This document shows positions 30,776 through 42,410 of a stretch of 64,000 nt of DNA, piece by piece. How positions within the stretch are numbered: the stretch's first letter is position 1; each line of letters opens with the position of its first letter. The stretch is from Daphnia carinata. Taxonomy: Eukaryota; Arthropoda; Branchiopoda; Diplostraca; Daphniidae. A model generated the notes under the pieces. It was not told the origin of the DNA, did no database searches, and worked only from the letters and a program-made list of their open reading frames with translations. The stretch covers positions 868,001 to 932,000 of the forward strand of contig NC_081340.1 in NCBI RefSeq assembly GCF_022539665.2. The letters run 5' to 3'. The position numbers and the translations under genes were made by a program.

Positions 30776-31349
30776 TTTCTTTTAGTTATGCTTTATATTT
30801 TAGTATCATTTTGTTTTCCTTGTTTGTATTTCTACCAGAATTGGTCAAATATTTGTTTATTTTTGTTTATTGTAAATTTTCCCAAAATGTCAATTAGGGG
30901 AGACTGGGGTGTGTTGGGACACGTTGTTTTTCGGCCATATCTTCGACACAAATTACTCGATTTTCTTTTTTATTGTGTCAATATATTGCCTGCTTTTTCC
31001 TTTACCGCCATGATTTTTTTCAGATTTTTAGATGAAATTGTGTACCGTCTACAGAATTTTAAAGTTTTGAAAAATTTGGGGGAGGAGCCTGTGGTGTTGG
31101 GTGAATTGGGACAAAAGGGTGGGTGATGTGGGACAGCCTCAGTTTATACTTATAAAATGCATTTTAAAAATTGTAATAAATCAGAAGGATACTACTAAAT
31201 GAACTATTTATTTAAGAAAAGTTAGTTAGTTAGAAAAGTAATTTTTTTACTAATTAGTGTAGCGCTATTTTTGTAGCTCCGCCTTTAACCCCACCCACCA
31301 CTGTTCCATTTCAGCAGTCCCAACCAGCACCAAAAAAGTCTGTTGTACG
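30776..31349. other. Unassigned AT-rich spacer
   Basis: No recognisable gene. It has three scattered short motifs of the form TGTTGGGACA, TTGGGACAAA and GTGGGACA (about 30,910, 31,105 and 31,130). One open frame (30,788-31,126) is hydrophobic low-complexity and not convincing. Confidence 0.4.
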
Positions 31350-31455
31350 CACGTAGAACAAACCTTGTCTCGTCAGCTCCAGGAAGTTAAGCTACGTCGG
31401 GTTCCGTTAGTACCTAGATGGGTGACCGCTTGGGAATACGGGATGCTGTTGGCAT
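31350..31455 (+). pseudogene. 5S rRNA gene lacking its first 14 nucleotides
   Basis: From CACGTAGAAC onward it is identical to the array 5S. The first 14 nucleotides and the normal upstream spacer are replaced by unrelated sequence. Without the 5' strand of helix I it cannot make a normal 5S RNA. Confidence 0.85.
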
Positions 31456-31799
31456 CAAAACTTTTATATCCACCTAGCCGTTTTTGGATGAATCACAGGG
31501 AAGTACGAACCATCTCGCGGTAAATTCTAGTATTTTCTAAAACGCCACCTAGTGGTCAGTTTTTTAATTTCATCTTCTATAAACTAAAGGTATTTTTAAA
31601 CGAAATACAAAAAGAATGGTGCATTTCCATGAGAAAAGTGACCTCTTTAAAGAAAGTGAATTTTATTTGTTTGCATTTTTGTGGTTGACCGAACGCGATG
31701 GTTACCAGTCTAATATCCTTAACTATATAAATCAATTGTACTTGTGCTGGTTTTAATGGACATTACTGGAGTGTATTCATTTTATTTTGGAACTGAATT

Positions 31800-31919
31800 G
31801 TCAACGGCCATACCACGTAGAACAAACCTTGTTTCGTCAGCTCCAGGAACTTAAGCTACGTCGGTTTCCGTTAGTACCTAGATGGGTGACCATTTGGGAA
31901 AACGGGATGCTGTTGGCAT
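31800..31919 (+). pseudogene. Diverged full-length 5S rRNA gene
   Basis: 120 nt, collinear with the array 5S and preceded by the normal spacer. Substitutions fall in internal promoter regions (AACTTAAGC for AAGTTAAGC; GACCATTTGGGAAAACGGG for GACCGCTTGGGAATACGGG). It is probably inactive. Confidence 0.85.
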
Positions 31920-31966
31920 CAAAACTTTTATATCCACCTAGGCGTTTTTGGATGAATCACAGGGAA

Positions 31967-32361
31967 TGTTTCTGACTCTCGTGCAAAAGTAGCAACAGAG
32001 AGAGATGAGAGGGATGAGAGATGAGGGTGAAACGTAATGATGGACGAGGTGATATAAAGAAAACGAAAATTTCTTTATTTCAGGGAAACGAAAGTCCACA
32101 CGCTTGATTTGAAGAGAGAAAAAACAGGGAGAAAAACTGAGTCGAGACTTTAAACAAAAACTGGACAAAGAGAGACCAAAACAAGACAACTTGTCTGGGT
32201 GGCTTACAATACGAATACTGAATTACTACTACCCCTTTCCCATAGAAAGGGGTAAAAGGAAAACAAAAAATGGGCACGCGATTCTAGGCAGGCCCGTGCC
32301 CCCTACAGCCCTGCCCGCGAGGGCAGCACCGTTGTTGACAGCGGGACCCACCGTTACAACA
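31967..32361 (-). repeat. Possible LTR next to the BEL-type gag ORF
   Basis: It starts exactly where a 5S spacer unit is broken (CACAGGGAA|TGTTTCTG). Read on the minus strand it runs TGTTGTAACGG...CAGAAACA with TG/CA ends, about 395 bp, and has AATAAAG near 32,075. No partner copy is in the window, and the TATA-like box falls after rather than before the polyadenylation-like signal, so this is tentative. Confidence 0.3.
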
Positions 32362-32470
32362 GGTGCAAGAACAAAATTCACAACGACACTTCTGACGTCA
32401 CACAAAAAAACAGGAAATAAATGAATACAATGTGAAAACAAGGTCTTCTAGCAGCTGGAGATGGCCCATC

Positions 32471-33148
32471 CTAGTGCGATGACAGGTTTGTGTACGCCTT
32501 TTTTGGTGCACATAATACCTGATGGTGGTCGTCTGTGTTGCATAACGTGCAACGTCGGGGATGGGGGCAGTCTGCGGTCTTTGTGTGTCCGGTGACGGCG
32601 GTTGGGACGAAACAACCAAAACACCGTCGCTGGGCAAACAGGAGCTCTAATTTGTCCTTGTTTGTGAGGAGCATGAACTCCTCACACTCCGTAGTCTTCT
32701 TCCGGCAGGGGGTTGGTCCCAACACGTGAGACTTCAGGAAACAAAGGATCACCGGCGTGTGTAGAGGGACGACGTACGTTGGACGGGCTGGATTTGCGGC
32801 CGGGGTGGGTAACTGAGCACCGGCCGCCCTTTCCCGTTCCTTGTGCAAGAGAGACCCGACGTACCCACTCATCAGGGTCTCTCTTTCGCTCCTGAAATGA
32901 ACATGGACGTTCACGAGATCGTCGGACAGTTGCTTGATCTCTTTGTCAAGGTTTATGATTGCCCGCTGGTAACCATAAACCTTGTCGACGGCCTCCTTTT
33001 TCGCCCTTTCGAGCTTTTCTATTGTCTCTAGAAGATTGGCCGCACACTCCTGTTCCATCTCCCGGCTCACCTTTAGCTTTTCTTTTACGGATGCCGGCGA
33101 TGGAGGCGGATATTCTGCCATGTTGAACGTTAAACGTAGGAGTCGCAC
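32471..33148 (-). CDS. BEL/Pao-type gag-like ORF, short
   Basis: 225 codons on the minus strand; a second methionine (MAEYPPPSPAS) nine residues in is the likelier start. Residues about 20-100 form a coiled coil (KLKVSREMEQECAANLLETI, LDKEIKQLSDDL). The C-terminal half has Cys/His motifs in the BEL style: CRKKTTECEEF, RRCFGCF, GHTKTADC, RRCTLCNTDDHHQVLC. It ends in its own stop soon after the knuckles, with no protease or RT following. It could be a gag-only non-autonomous element or an extra gene of BEL-2, which lies just upstream on the same strand. Its sequence is unlike the BEL-2 gag. Confidence 0.6.
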   Translation of the reverse strand: MRLLRLTFNMAEYPPPSPASVKEKLKVSREMEQECAANLLETIEKLERAKKEAVDKVYGYQRAIINLDKEIKQLSDDLVNVHVHFRSERETLMSGYVGSLLHKERERAAGAQLPTPAANPARPTYVVPLHTPVILCFLKSHVLGPTPCRKKTTECEEFMLLTNKDKLELLFAQRRCFGCFVPTAVTGHTKTADCPHPRRCTLCNTDDHHQVLCAPKKAYTNLSSH

Positions 33149-33469
33149 AGGATCACTTCACGCTTTGACGAGGTTAGGTCGACTGAATGCCGTCTGCTAG
33201 TGTAATAGGTTAAACAGTTTCCTGTGTTACTAAACAGCAACCGACCTGACTTTTGTCCTTTGCCCTATATTTGAACTTGAATATAGGTGGCGTTGAGCTT
33301 AGTGACTTGTCCACCAGAGTTTAAGTTGCGATTTTCCTACGTTGTTTACATTGTGTGTTGTCATGGTGATTTTACTTGTTACATTTACGATTTGTTTTTA
33401 CAAGGGGAGCTACTAATTGTGGCTCCAATACATTCAATATTTACATTTTACGATACTGAAGTTGAGGTT
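33149..33469 (-). other. Spacer after BEL-2 pol, probable LTR remnant
   Basis: Between the BEL-2 stop and the short gag ORF. It contains the inverted repeat CTATATTTGAACTTGAATATAG near 33,268 in imperfect form. A 3' LTR of BEL-2 should begin here, but I cannot define its ends without a partner copy. Confidence 0.35.
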
Positions 33470-36400
33470 TTACGCTGTTGAAAGTTCCATTTTTTTTTCT
33501 TTTGCGTAAACTTCTTGTTCGTTGGCTGGGACCATGATACATAATTTGGCCACCGGCCGAATACATGGTTTTGGATGATTGGTAAGTTGTAATTTTACCA
33601 CTCGAACAACATTATCCGTTGCACTGGGAATAAGTTCCAACACTTTACCCAACGGCCACTGCCCACGCAAAGTATTGGGTTCGATTACAAGTACTAGATC
33701 CCCTACGGTGACGTTAGGCCTATTTTCTTGCCACTTTCTTCTCTCAGTTAAGTGGGGAACGTATTCACGTAGCCATCTGTTCCAAAAGTGCTGAAGGATG
33801 GCTTGACTTTGCTGGAACTGCTTGTTGGTTACTTTCAGGTCTTCCACGTCGGCCAATTGCAGGGGCACGTATGGACGAGCTCCACCGTGTAGGAAGTGAT
33901 TGGGCGTTAATGGATCCGGGTCTTCTGGATCCATACTCAGATGAGTTAACGGCCGGGCGTTTAACAAGGCTGCCACTTCAGCGATTACGGTTCGTAGCAC
34001 TTGGTCCGTAACTACGCAATTACCAATGCTTGTTTTCATTGCCCGTTTGCAAGACTGTACGATTCTTTCCCAAACGCCACCAAAGTGAGGTCCATGGGGA
34101 GGAGAAAAGTGCCACTCAATTTGTTGGCAAGCCATTAACGTCTGGAGCTCTTCGTGTTTACTGATGAGTTCTTCCAACGCTTGCCGTAACTCCTGCTCGG
34201 CGGCAACAAAGTTAGTTCCATTGTCGCTGTAAACGACCTTCGTTTTTCCACGTAGGCTAACAAAACGGGAGAAGCAAAATAAGAACTCCTCCATACTGAG
34301 CCCGTTGGCCACTTCCAGGTGAACTGCTCGGGTGGTGAAACACGTGAATAGGCTGACCCAACGTTTTTCATGCCTTCGTCCTCTTCCACCAACTCTAACC
34401 GTTAAAGGACCAAAGTAGTCGATCCCTGTGTACGTGAACGGAGGCAGATGGGGTGTTAAACGATGTATTGGTAGTGAAGCCATCAACGGAGGGTTAGGTT
34501 TCGCCGACGTCCGCTTGCAAGGCCAGCAGTTGTTGATGACAGATTTTACCACTTTGCGTCCGGAGAGTATCCAAAAGCTTGAACGTACGTCTGTCAGTAA
34601 TCTTTCGGTCTTGACGTGCATGTGTCTAACGTGGTGATCCCAGATTATCCTTTTCGTTAAAAGTTGAGATGCTGGTAGAAGTATGGGGTGCTTGGCTGCA
34701 TAGTCGATCGGCGCGCGAAGTATACGTCCGCCAATTCGCATCTGTCCAGCTTCATCCAAGAAGGGCTGGAAGGTGCGAAGTTTTGATCTGAGTGGTAATT
34801 CCAGATTCTTGCGAAGGGCATGGACTTCCTCAGCAAAGGCCAATTCTTGCGCTCGTACGATGCATTTTGTCAGCGATGTTACCATTTCTTCTACTGTCAG
34901 CTCTCCGACCATGGGTTTTTCATCACGAATTTTTGCTCTAGCGTTGTCGGCAAATCTTTTACTCCAGGCCAGTACTCGTTGAAGTTTCACCAAGCTGGAA
35001 AAACGTGTGACGCATCGGTCGATGACATGGTTCTCATCTTCCGTTTTGACTGCCAAGACGCGAATCACGTTTACGTCTCGTTCCTCAGGCTCCGTAATCT
35101 CTTCCCAAGTGTACCACTCTGAAGAGTCTAGGTTCAGGAACGCAGGTCCTTGGTGGAAATAGGCCAATTCGTCGACGTCTCTTGGGTCGATACCCCTACT
35201 ACAAAGGTCTGCAGGGTTTAAATCTCCGGCAACATGACGCCATTGTCGACGAGCCGTGTTTCGGAGTATCTTTCCGATGCGGTTGTTGACGAAGACTTCA
35301 AATCGGCACGTCTTCGAGTGGATCCACCGCAGCACTGTTTGCGAGTCTGTGTGGAAGGTTACTTGCCTCAAATCAATTTCTAGTTCACGACAAATCGTGA
35401 GAGCAAGGTTGAGGCCTTCTACTGCCGCCTGTAACTCCAAACGGGGAATCGTGAGACCTTTTACCGGTGTAACGTGCGTTTTCGACATGACGAATGACAC
35501 GTTGACGGAATGGTCTTCAAATACAGTGCGGAAGTAGGCTACTGCTCCGAATCCTTTGGAGCTTGCATCCGTGAAGACGTGGAGGCACTGTTGAGTCCAT
35601 CGTCCTCGTTTGAGACGGAAGCATCTCGGTACTGAGAGCGACTCCAAATTTTCCAGATGATCGTACCAGCCATAGAAACGTTGACTCAATGTTTCCGGTA
35701 CGACGTCATCCCAACCGATCCGTTCTTCATTAGTCCAGATGTCTTGGAGTAAAGACTTCATCACGAAGATAACTGGTGCAACTAGCCCCAACGGGTCGTA
35801 AACGCTAGAGATGATGCTTAGGAAGGCTCGCTTCGTGAGTGTCACGTTGCTTGGCGGCTTCCGAATCTTGAACGACAGCATATCTCGTTCGCTGTCCCAC
35901 ATTACTCCCAGCGTTCTTTCGACGGGAAGTTTCTCCAAGTCCAGATTTAGAGTTGGTGACGCGAGGCCAAACTCTCGTAACGCCGCTATCACCGTTCTCG
36001 ATGACCACGTCCATTTGGTCAAATTGAAGCCCCCTAACTGGAGAAGGGACTTCATTTCGCGGGACCGTTTGATGACCTCGTCTTCGGACTCGAAGGAGTC
36101 TAGATAATTGTCGACGTAGAAATTACGTCGAACGCTATCGGCTACGTCTGCAAACTGGCTGCGGTAGTCGTCGGCCGTCCTGTTAAGGGCGAAGATGCAG
36201 CTCGTCGGGGATGATATAGCTCCAAATACGTGTACCGTCATCTGGTACGTTAACGGAGCTGAATTACTGCCAGGCGTCCGGTAGAGAAATCGGAAGGCTG
36301 CCTGGTCTGCTTCCGGGACTTGGTGGAATATTTTCTCAATGTCCGCTCCGACTGGTACAAGGTTACGGCGGAAACGGGTGAGCACACCAAGCAGGCTAAC

Positions 36401-38449
36401 GAGTAAGTTAGGTCCTCGGAGCAAGTTTTGGTTTATCGATGTGCCACCACACTCAGCAGCTCCATCGAATACGACACGAACTTTGGTCGATGAGCTGGAA
36501 GGGCTCACGACCCCGTGGTGTGGCAGGTACCACGTCTTTGTTGTCTCCGTCTGGGCTTCTTGGGTCGTTAGGAGCCGGGCGTGTTTTAACCCGATGTACT
36601 CCTTGACTACTGCATCGTACTTATGAGCAAACTCTTCGTCCCGATGAAAACGTCGTTCGAGAGCGTAGAGCCTCTTCAATGCAGCTGCCCGATTGTTTGG
36701 GAGATCTACTTCGTCGGCTTTCCACATTAAGCCGACTTGGTACTGGTTACCGATACGTTTTACTGAAGACTCTAGGATGCGTTTTCCACGTAAGTCTTCC
36801 TCAGATAGAACGGGTGGTTCTATCTCTACTTCGTTGGCCTCAAGTTGCCAAAACTTCTTCACCAGCTCGTTTAGGTCTTCGGAACGTTCCTCGATGGCCA
36901 GATGAGCGATGAACGGGCGTCCGTCTTGCGGTGGACCTGTTTGTCCACCCAGACACCAACCAAACGGCGTCTTGAAGGCGATGGGCCCATTCGTTCCAGC
37001 CGGCGGCTTGATGGAAGATACATGATCGTGGGCCTCTGCGACGTCGATTTCTATCAGCACGGTCACGTCCTCTTCTTGCACGGTTGGGAGGTCAATACCA
37101 CATAGGTGTTTCCATGACTCCAACTGTCGAGGGTCGATCGGCGAATTCGGCGTCACCTTCAAATTGTCGACGGCGTAAGCGTGTTTGACTTCAAACTGGC
37201 TGCTACCATCACGAGACGTTAGGGTGAAGTTTACTACGGAAGCCGTAACGTTAGACATGGCTCCGTCATACGAGACGACGTTGATGCGTTTTGATGGCCC
37301 AACGAGTCCCAACTTTCTTACTAAGTCGCTCCGAATCAGCGTGGTGTCGCTTCCGGTATCAAGGAAACCGAAAGTGTCGACCCAAGTTTTGCCAACTCCA
37401 ACACGAACCGGTACGATCTTGAAACGAACACGTCGTTTTACTGTTTCCAGATGGGTCAAGATCCCAAGGAAAGCTGTCGAAGGTGTCGCTGATGGAGCAG
37501 TAGGATCCGCTAACCTCCTTAATGGGATGAATCCGGATCCGTGAAGCAAGGTGTGGTGTCGGTTTCCAGTACAATCAGCGATAGTACAGCTGACGTCCCT
37601 GGGACATTCCTTGCGTTCGTGTTTTCCCGCAAGACATAACAAACATCTTCCGGACTTGAATACCTTCTCAGCCCTTTTCGTGGGCATGAGAGACATGAAG
37701 ACGTTACAGGTTGAGAGATGGTGGCTCCTGCCATTACATACAAAGCATTTCCATCTTTCCGTTTTCTCGGCTGGCATCTTCCCCGATATTGATCGGCTCC
37801 TTGGAGGCATGGTTGCTGAAGATGTTGATGCCGTTACTTTCGAACCTTCCATCGTCGTTACGTGTCCAATGGTCGACGTGTGTGGGAAGCTGGGTCTCTT
37901 GACGGGCTTCCTTTCGTCGAACTTTACACCTTTGGACGTCGACGTGGGTAAGGACTGGAATACATTTTTTCCATGTTGCTTGCTCATGGCTTTTAGCGTC
38001 ACCCAGTCGTCTAGGTCTAGAACATTCAGTTCTACTCCTGTCATTTTTCTTTTTTCGTTCCACTTATCCTTGAGGTAGGGCGTAAGTTTTGCTTCAAGGG
38101 CCATCAACGTTGTACGGCTGTGCAGCTCATGGGCATACTTCGACTTGGAGCGCGTGGCTACTGCACCATAAAGACGGTTTGCGAAAGTATTGAGGCTGGC
38201 AGCATCTAAGCTCTTCAATGGCGGGACGTGTAGAAGGTCGTCGAGGTACGTCTGATCCATAATTTCCGTGCGACCGTACACCGCGTCTAAACGTTCCCAC
38301 ACCACGGAGTACATCGTTCCATCGGCGAGACATTTGCCGATTTCGTTTCGTACCTCTTCGGCTAGCAGCTCCTCCAATATGAAAAGAAGTACCGGAGAAT
38401 CTTCGTACTCTTCATACAAGGCCTGGAATTTAGCCTTGAATCGCGCTTA
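33470..38449 (-). CDS. BEL/Pao Gag-Pol polyprotein, long open frame (BEL-2)
   Basis: 1,649 codons open from 38,419. Domain order: gag core (YSVVWERLDAVYGRTEIM); knuckles CFVCNGRSHHLSTC and SGRCLLCLAGKHERKEC (about residues 222-275); protease FLDTGSDTTLI (about 352); RT with GPNLLVSLLGVLTRF and YVDN at 768-771; RNase H FTDASSKGFGAVA (about 948) and FHTDSQTVLRWIHS; integrase with the D-D-E triad in GIDYFGPL (about 1,334), YSDNGTNF (about 1,396) and GVWERIV (about 1,450); C-terminal GDLVLVIEPNTLRGQWPLGK. A TAA at 38,447-38,449 separates it from the rest of gag; related gags have Trp there. The second catalytic Asp of YVDD is Asn. It would make a particle and copy itself in the cytoplasm if intact. 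The 5' end is cut by the 5S array. Confidence 0.92.
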
Positions 38450-38888
38450 GTCCTTCGGATTGCCGTCAAATGGCTGGATCTTGAAGTTGGGAGGTTGTAG
38501 TCGGCTGCAACAGCTGCTGTGAGGACGATTTACTTGATTGTGGGGGTGAGAACGTTTGGAGTGTTCATCTTCGTCGTGATTCGTAGGGTCGCAACGGGAC
38601 GTCATCGTGGCCATCGCACCTCGCCGCGGGTCTCGTGGAGATGCATCGGCGGCGACCAATCTTCTGCGATGACGGACAGCATCCTCCATCGTACGTAGGG
38701 GTGACAGGGCTGGAACATCTTGACGTGCTTGTAAGACTGGTGATCGCTCAGGAAGTCGTTGATCTTGAATCGTTCGGGGTTGAACTTTCATCTCGTCGAC
38801 TTCCGTTCGAAGGTCTTCGATTTTAGCGGACAATTCCACCTTAACCGCGTCAATTTTCTGATCCAAACCGTCCAACGTGTGGTGTGCT
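38450..38888 (-). pseudogene. gag: BEL-2 gag N-terminal region, part 2
   Basis: Continuation of BEL-2 gag between the Copia insertion and the in-frame TAA. It has helical DGLDQKIDAVKVELSAKIED, then a basic, Arg-rich hinge (RHRRRLVAADASPRDPRRG), then PPNFKIQPFDGNPKD, the lead-in to the gag core. The reading frame is kept across the Copia target site at 38,888/43,122. Confidence 0.8.
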
Positions 38889-39179
38889 TGTTGAGAATAA
38901 ACATGATAAGTATTAACTCTAATATGCAACCATTACCTTATTAGTTCCCAGAGCTCGGGAATATCTAATGCAACTATAGATTACATGGCCTAAAGAACTT
39001 TACCACTTGTAGCAACAATTAATATGCAGAATTGTGCAACAGAAGCTCTTGACAATTGACTCAAGCAGACGACATAAAAGACACCGAGGCTAAACAGCAT
39101 CCCGTTGCTCATGCGCAATATTCGTAAAACATTATAGGAAGATAAGATAAGGGTTTGTCATATTTATTTAATATCAACA
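38889..39179 (-). repeat. 3' LTR of Copia-2
   Basis: On the + strand TGTTGAGAATAAACATG to TATTTAATATCAACA, 291 bp. Confidence 0.95.
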
Positions 39180-39196
39180 CTCTCCCTCAAACCCTT
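39180..39196 (-). promoter_or_regulatory. Polypurine tract of Copia-2
   Basis: Minus strand AAGGGTTTGAGGGAGAG directly before the 3' LTR; the same tract with one change precedes the Copia-1 LTR at 8,854. Confidence 0.85.
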
Positions 39197-39299
39197 ATTG
39201 ATCTAATCAGACAGCTTCCCTATACCGATCTTGCTTCTTATCTTACCGAAGGCTGGTGCTCTTAGTGGCTTTGTAAATATATCATCAAGTAGGATTTCA

Positions 39300-41880
39300 G
39301 TTCCTACAAATTTAACTTCTATGATATTGTTTGCTGCTTGTTCCTTAATTCAATGCCATCTTAGTTGAATATGTTTAGTTCTCTGATGAATTTATCATTG
39401 TAAACCAGCCGGACCGCCGCTTGGTTGTCACAGTATAGTGGTACCTTCTTTTGTTCCACCAGTGAAGTCTTGCAGTAGGTAACTCAGCCAGACAGCAGTT
39501 TTTGCGGCTTCACAAGTAGATGTATATTCTGCTTCAGTTATCGAGAGGACAGTACAAGGCTGCTTGCTGCTTGCCCAGGCTACTGGTCCACCATGGAAAA
39601 AGAAAATGGTACCAGACGTAGATTTACGGTCGTTGATATCTCCAGCAAAATCAGCATCCGAGTATCCAACAAGACCGGTTCTGTCTCCGCCGACCCAAAT
39701 GCCATAGCCTTTTGTTCCGTTGAAATATCCGGCTATGTTGACTACGGCTTGCCAGTGCTCAGCTTTAGGGTTTTGACAATACCTTGCAACTTGGCCAACA
39801 GCATATGCAAAATCTGGGCGTGTTTACAGAGCCAAATAGAGAAGAGCGCTAACTGGTTCCCGGTAGTGCTCAATTTTCTCTCCCTCGCTCTTCGACTTCA
39901 AGTGGGAGCTGAGACGCACGTTTGGGTCTGCGGGAACGGCTTTTGGCTTTACATTCTGCCATCCAAATCTTGCTATCTGTCAACTACAAGCGGTTGTGAC
40001 ATAAATATTTTCTTTTCTTCGGGCGATTACGCTTTATGTTGATGCCAATAAATCGCGTTGGGGGTAGTGAATGGATCTGAACTTCCTCCCCAAGGTGCGA
40101 TCTAATATCAATTAGAACCTGTATTTTGTTAGTTCCAAAAATAGCATCGTCCACACGAATTGCACAAAAAGTGGTCTCATCCTTTGTCCTTCGAAAGTAA
40201 ACGCACCCATCACCGGTACTGTTTTTCAATCCGAATTTAAGTAGAAAATAGTCGAATTTCTTGAACCACAGTCGAGGTGCTTGCCTAAGGCCATAAAATG
40301 ATTTGTTTAGCTTGCAATAAAGATTTCTTTTCCGGGAACTACAAAACCCTCTGGTTGTCTCATGTAGATATGTTTGTGTAGTTTAGCGTATAAGAATGCT
40401 GTCTGAATATCAAACTGGATCAACTCCAGATCCATTGATGCGATTTCGGCCAGTGTAGCTTTCACTGCCTCACCCTGTATAACCGGGGCAAAAGTTTCGG
40501 CGTAATTGATGCCGTATCTTTGTCTTGATCCAATTGCAACAAGTCTGCCTTTGTACACTTCAGGTACTCCTTCATTCGCTGGTTTAAATTTATTTATTTT
40601 TTTCCAATCATTTTTCAGTTGATAACTGTGCATCCTTCCGGAAGAAGTACGAGTTCCCATGTCTGGTTTTCCATCAGTGAGTTATACTCCTTTCTGCATG
40701 CCTCCATCCATTTATCGGATTCTGGAGAGGCTTGGGCTTCTTGATAGCCTTGAGGTTCAAAAAGATTGCTTTCGTTTTGTTTCGATTCGTCACTGAAGTC
40801 ATTGATCAGCAAATCTTCGTTAAATATGACGTCACGACTCGTGAAGAAATTTCTAGACACTGGTTCCCATTAGATCCAGCCCTTTGTTTCTTCGCCATAG
40901 CCTACTAACCAACATGACGCTGCCTTATAATCCAGTTTCTTCCTTAAACAGTCAGGGATATGCGCAGAGGCTCTACAACCTATCACCCGTAAAATTCTCG
41001 ATGTTAGGTTTTCTTATGTAGGATAATTCGAATAGAGTCTTGGTAGATGAACCCGAGAGTGCGTGATTCAAGACATAGATAGAACAACGCAGAAATTCAC
41101 CCCATCATTCCAATACTCGTTTGTTGCCTTTTAGCAACAGATTTGAAGGATTGTTTCTGCTCGTGTAGAGAGCGTTCCGCGTAGACTCCATGGCAGTGCG
41201 ATTCAACCTCTCACTCACTCCGTTTTATTGTAGCGTATAGCGATTGTTGTTTGATGCCACGTCCCTCTCGGCAACTTTCCTTCTTCTTTTACTCCACACC
41301 TTGAACTGTTCTTATAATCTTTACCTTTTCTCCCGCAGTTGCTTCTAAAATGCTACAAATTTAACACAGTGGTCGTCGGCTTCTGATTTGATCTTCATGG
41401 CGTAGACCTCAGTCCAACCAATGAAATCATATTTGAATAATACAATACAGGTCTCTTCACTCGGTGTTGAGAAGTTGACAAAACGACATCAGAGTGAATG
41501 ATTTCACTCACTTCTTTGTCTCTGATACGGCCTGTCGGAAATGGAGATCTATGCATTTTTCCAAAAATGTATCCTTCACACAGATCGTGTTCCATGTTTT
41601 CCTTCTTGAGCGATAAACCCTCAATTTTGTTGCTTAAATGGGCCAGTCTTTGATGCCAGAGTGTCAGTGAGGTTTGAGTGTTGGCAACAATAGCTGTAGA
41701 TATTTCTTGGTTCATATGTTTGGCAAAAATCTTCATGTGGTATAGGGATTTGCCTAGCCTTTGACCCTCCAGAATCTCATCATGCTTCATTTTGAAGGAA
41801 ACCTCGTTGTCGCTGAAATACGCTGTATTTCGTATAATACTCTTTCCTCAGTTAAGCTTCTTTAGCTTAAGCCAAAGGAA
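39300..41880 (-). pseudogene. pol: Copia-2 pol: integrase, RT, RNase H, broken
   Basis: From 41,880 downward: protease end (YFSDNEVSFKM), pre-integrase domain (LWHQRLAHLSNKIEGL), the start of integrase (GKMHRSPFPTG, IIHSDV), then a damaged integrase core. Next come the linker SPESDKWMEACRKEYNSL and RT (PEVYKGRLVAIGSRQRYGIN; ELIQFDIQTAFLYAKL). The catalytic-box region is FCAIRVDDAIFGTN (near 40,150). RNase H follows near 39,500-39,850 (LLYLAL, DADFAGDINDRKSTSG). At least four frame breaks separate the parts. Enzymes of this class copy and integrate the element; this copy cannot do so by itself. Confidence 0.85.
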
Positions 41881-42410
41881 GTTTCTGCTTGCAGATATCC
41901 ACTTGATTTTCTTAATCAAACAGTGCCTCAAATTGCAGCTTACAGCCTTTCACATTATCTGTTTTAAAGAAAGCAATAACAGATTTTGTTATTTTCATCT
42001 TGTGTCACAATCAGCAAGATAACTTTGACATTCCAAATTAAAAAGGTCGCTGTAAATTCATTTTAGATATCACGTTGGGAATATTAATTTCTTAACATCC
42101 CAAAATTGACAGGGGTATACTCATCACCTTAGGCGTAGAATCCTGAAGAATGGCAACTCAATAAACGCTCTTCATTTAGTGAGCGCAATTCATAGAAGAA
42201 ATTCTACGTTCACAAGTTCAATGAGACATGCTCATCACCTTGTAGGTGGAATCCATTAGCATAAGTTGATGAATTAGACAACTTCAATACAACCATCACC
42301 ATGTTGGTGGCATTCGTTAAAATAACTTTGTGCAAACTTCTTTGTGATACTACAATCACCATACTGGTGGGATCCATCGAATCAACGTCACAAATTTCAT
42401 TGTGGAATAC

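Noticed and set aside
30788-31126. Plus-strand frame of 112 codons
   Set aside because: Hydrophobic low-complexity composition from AT-rich DNA, no domain, and it crosses into the GGGACA-motif spacer.
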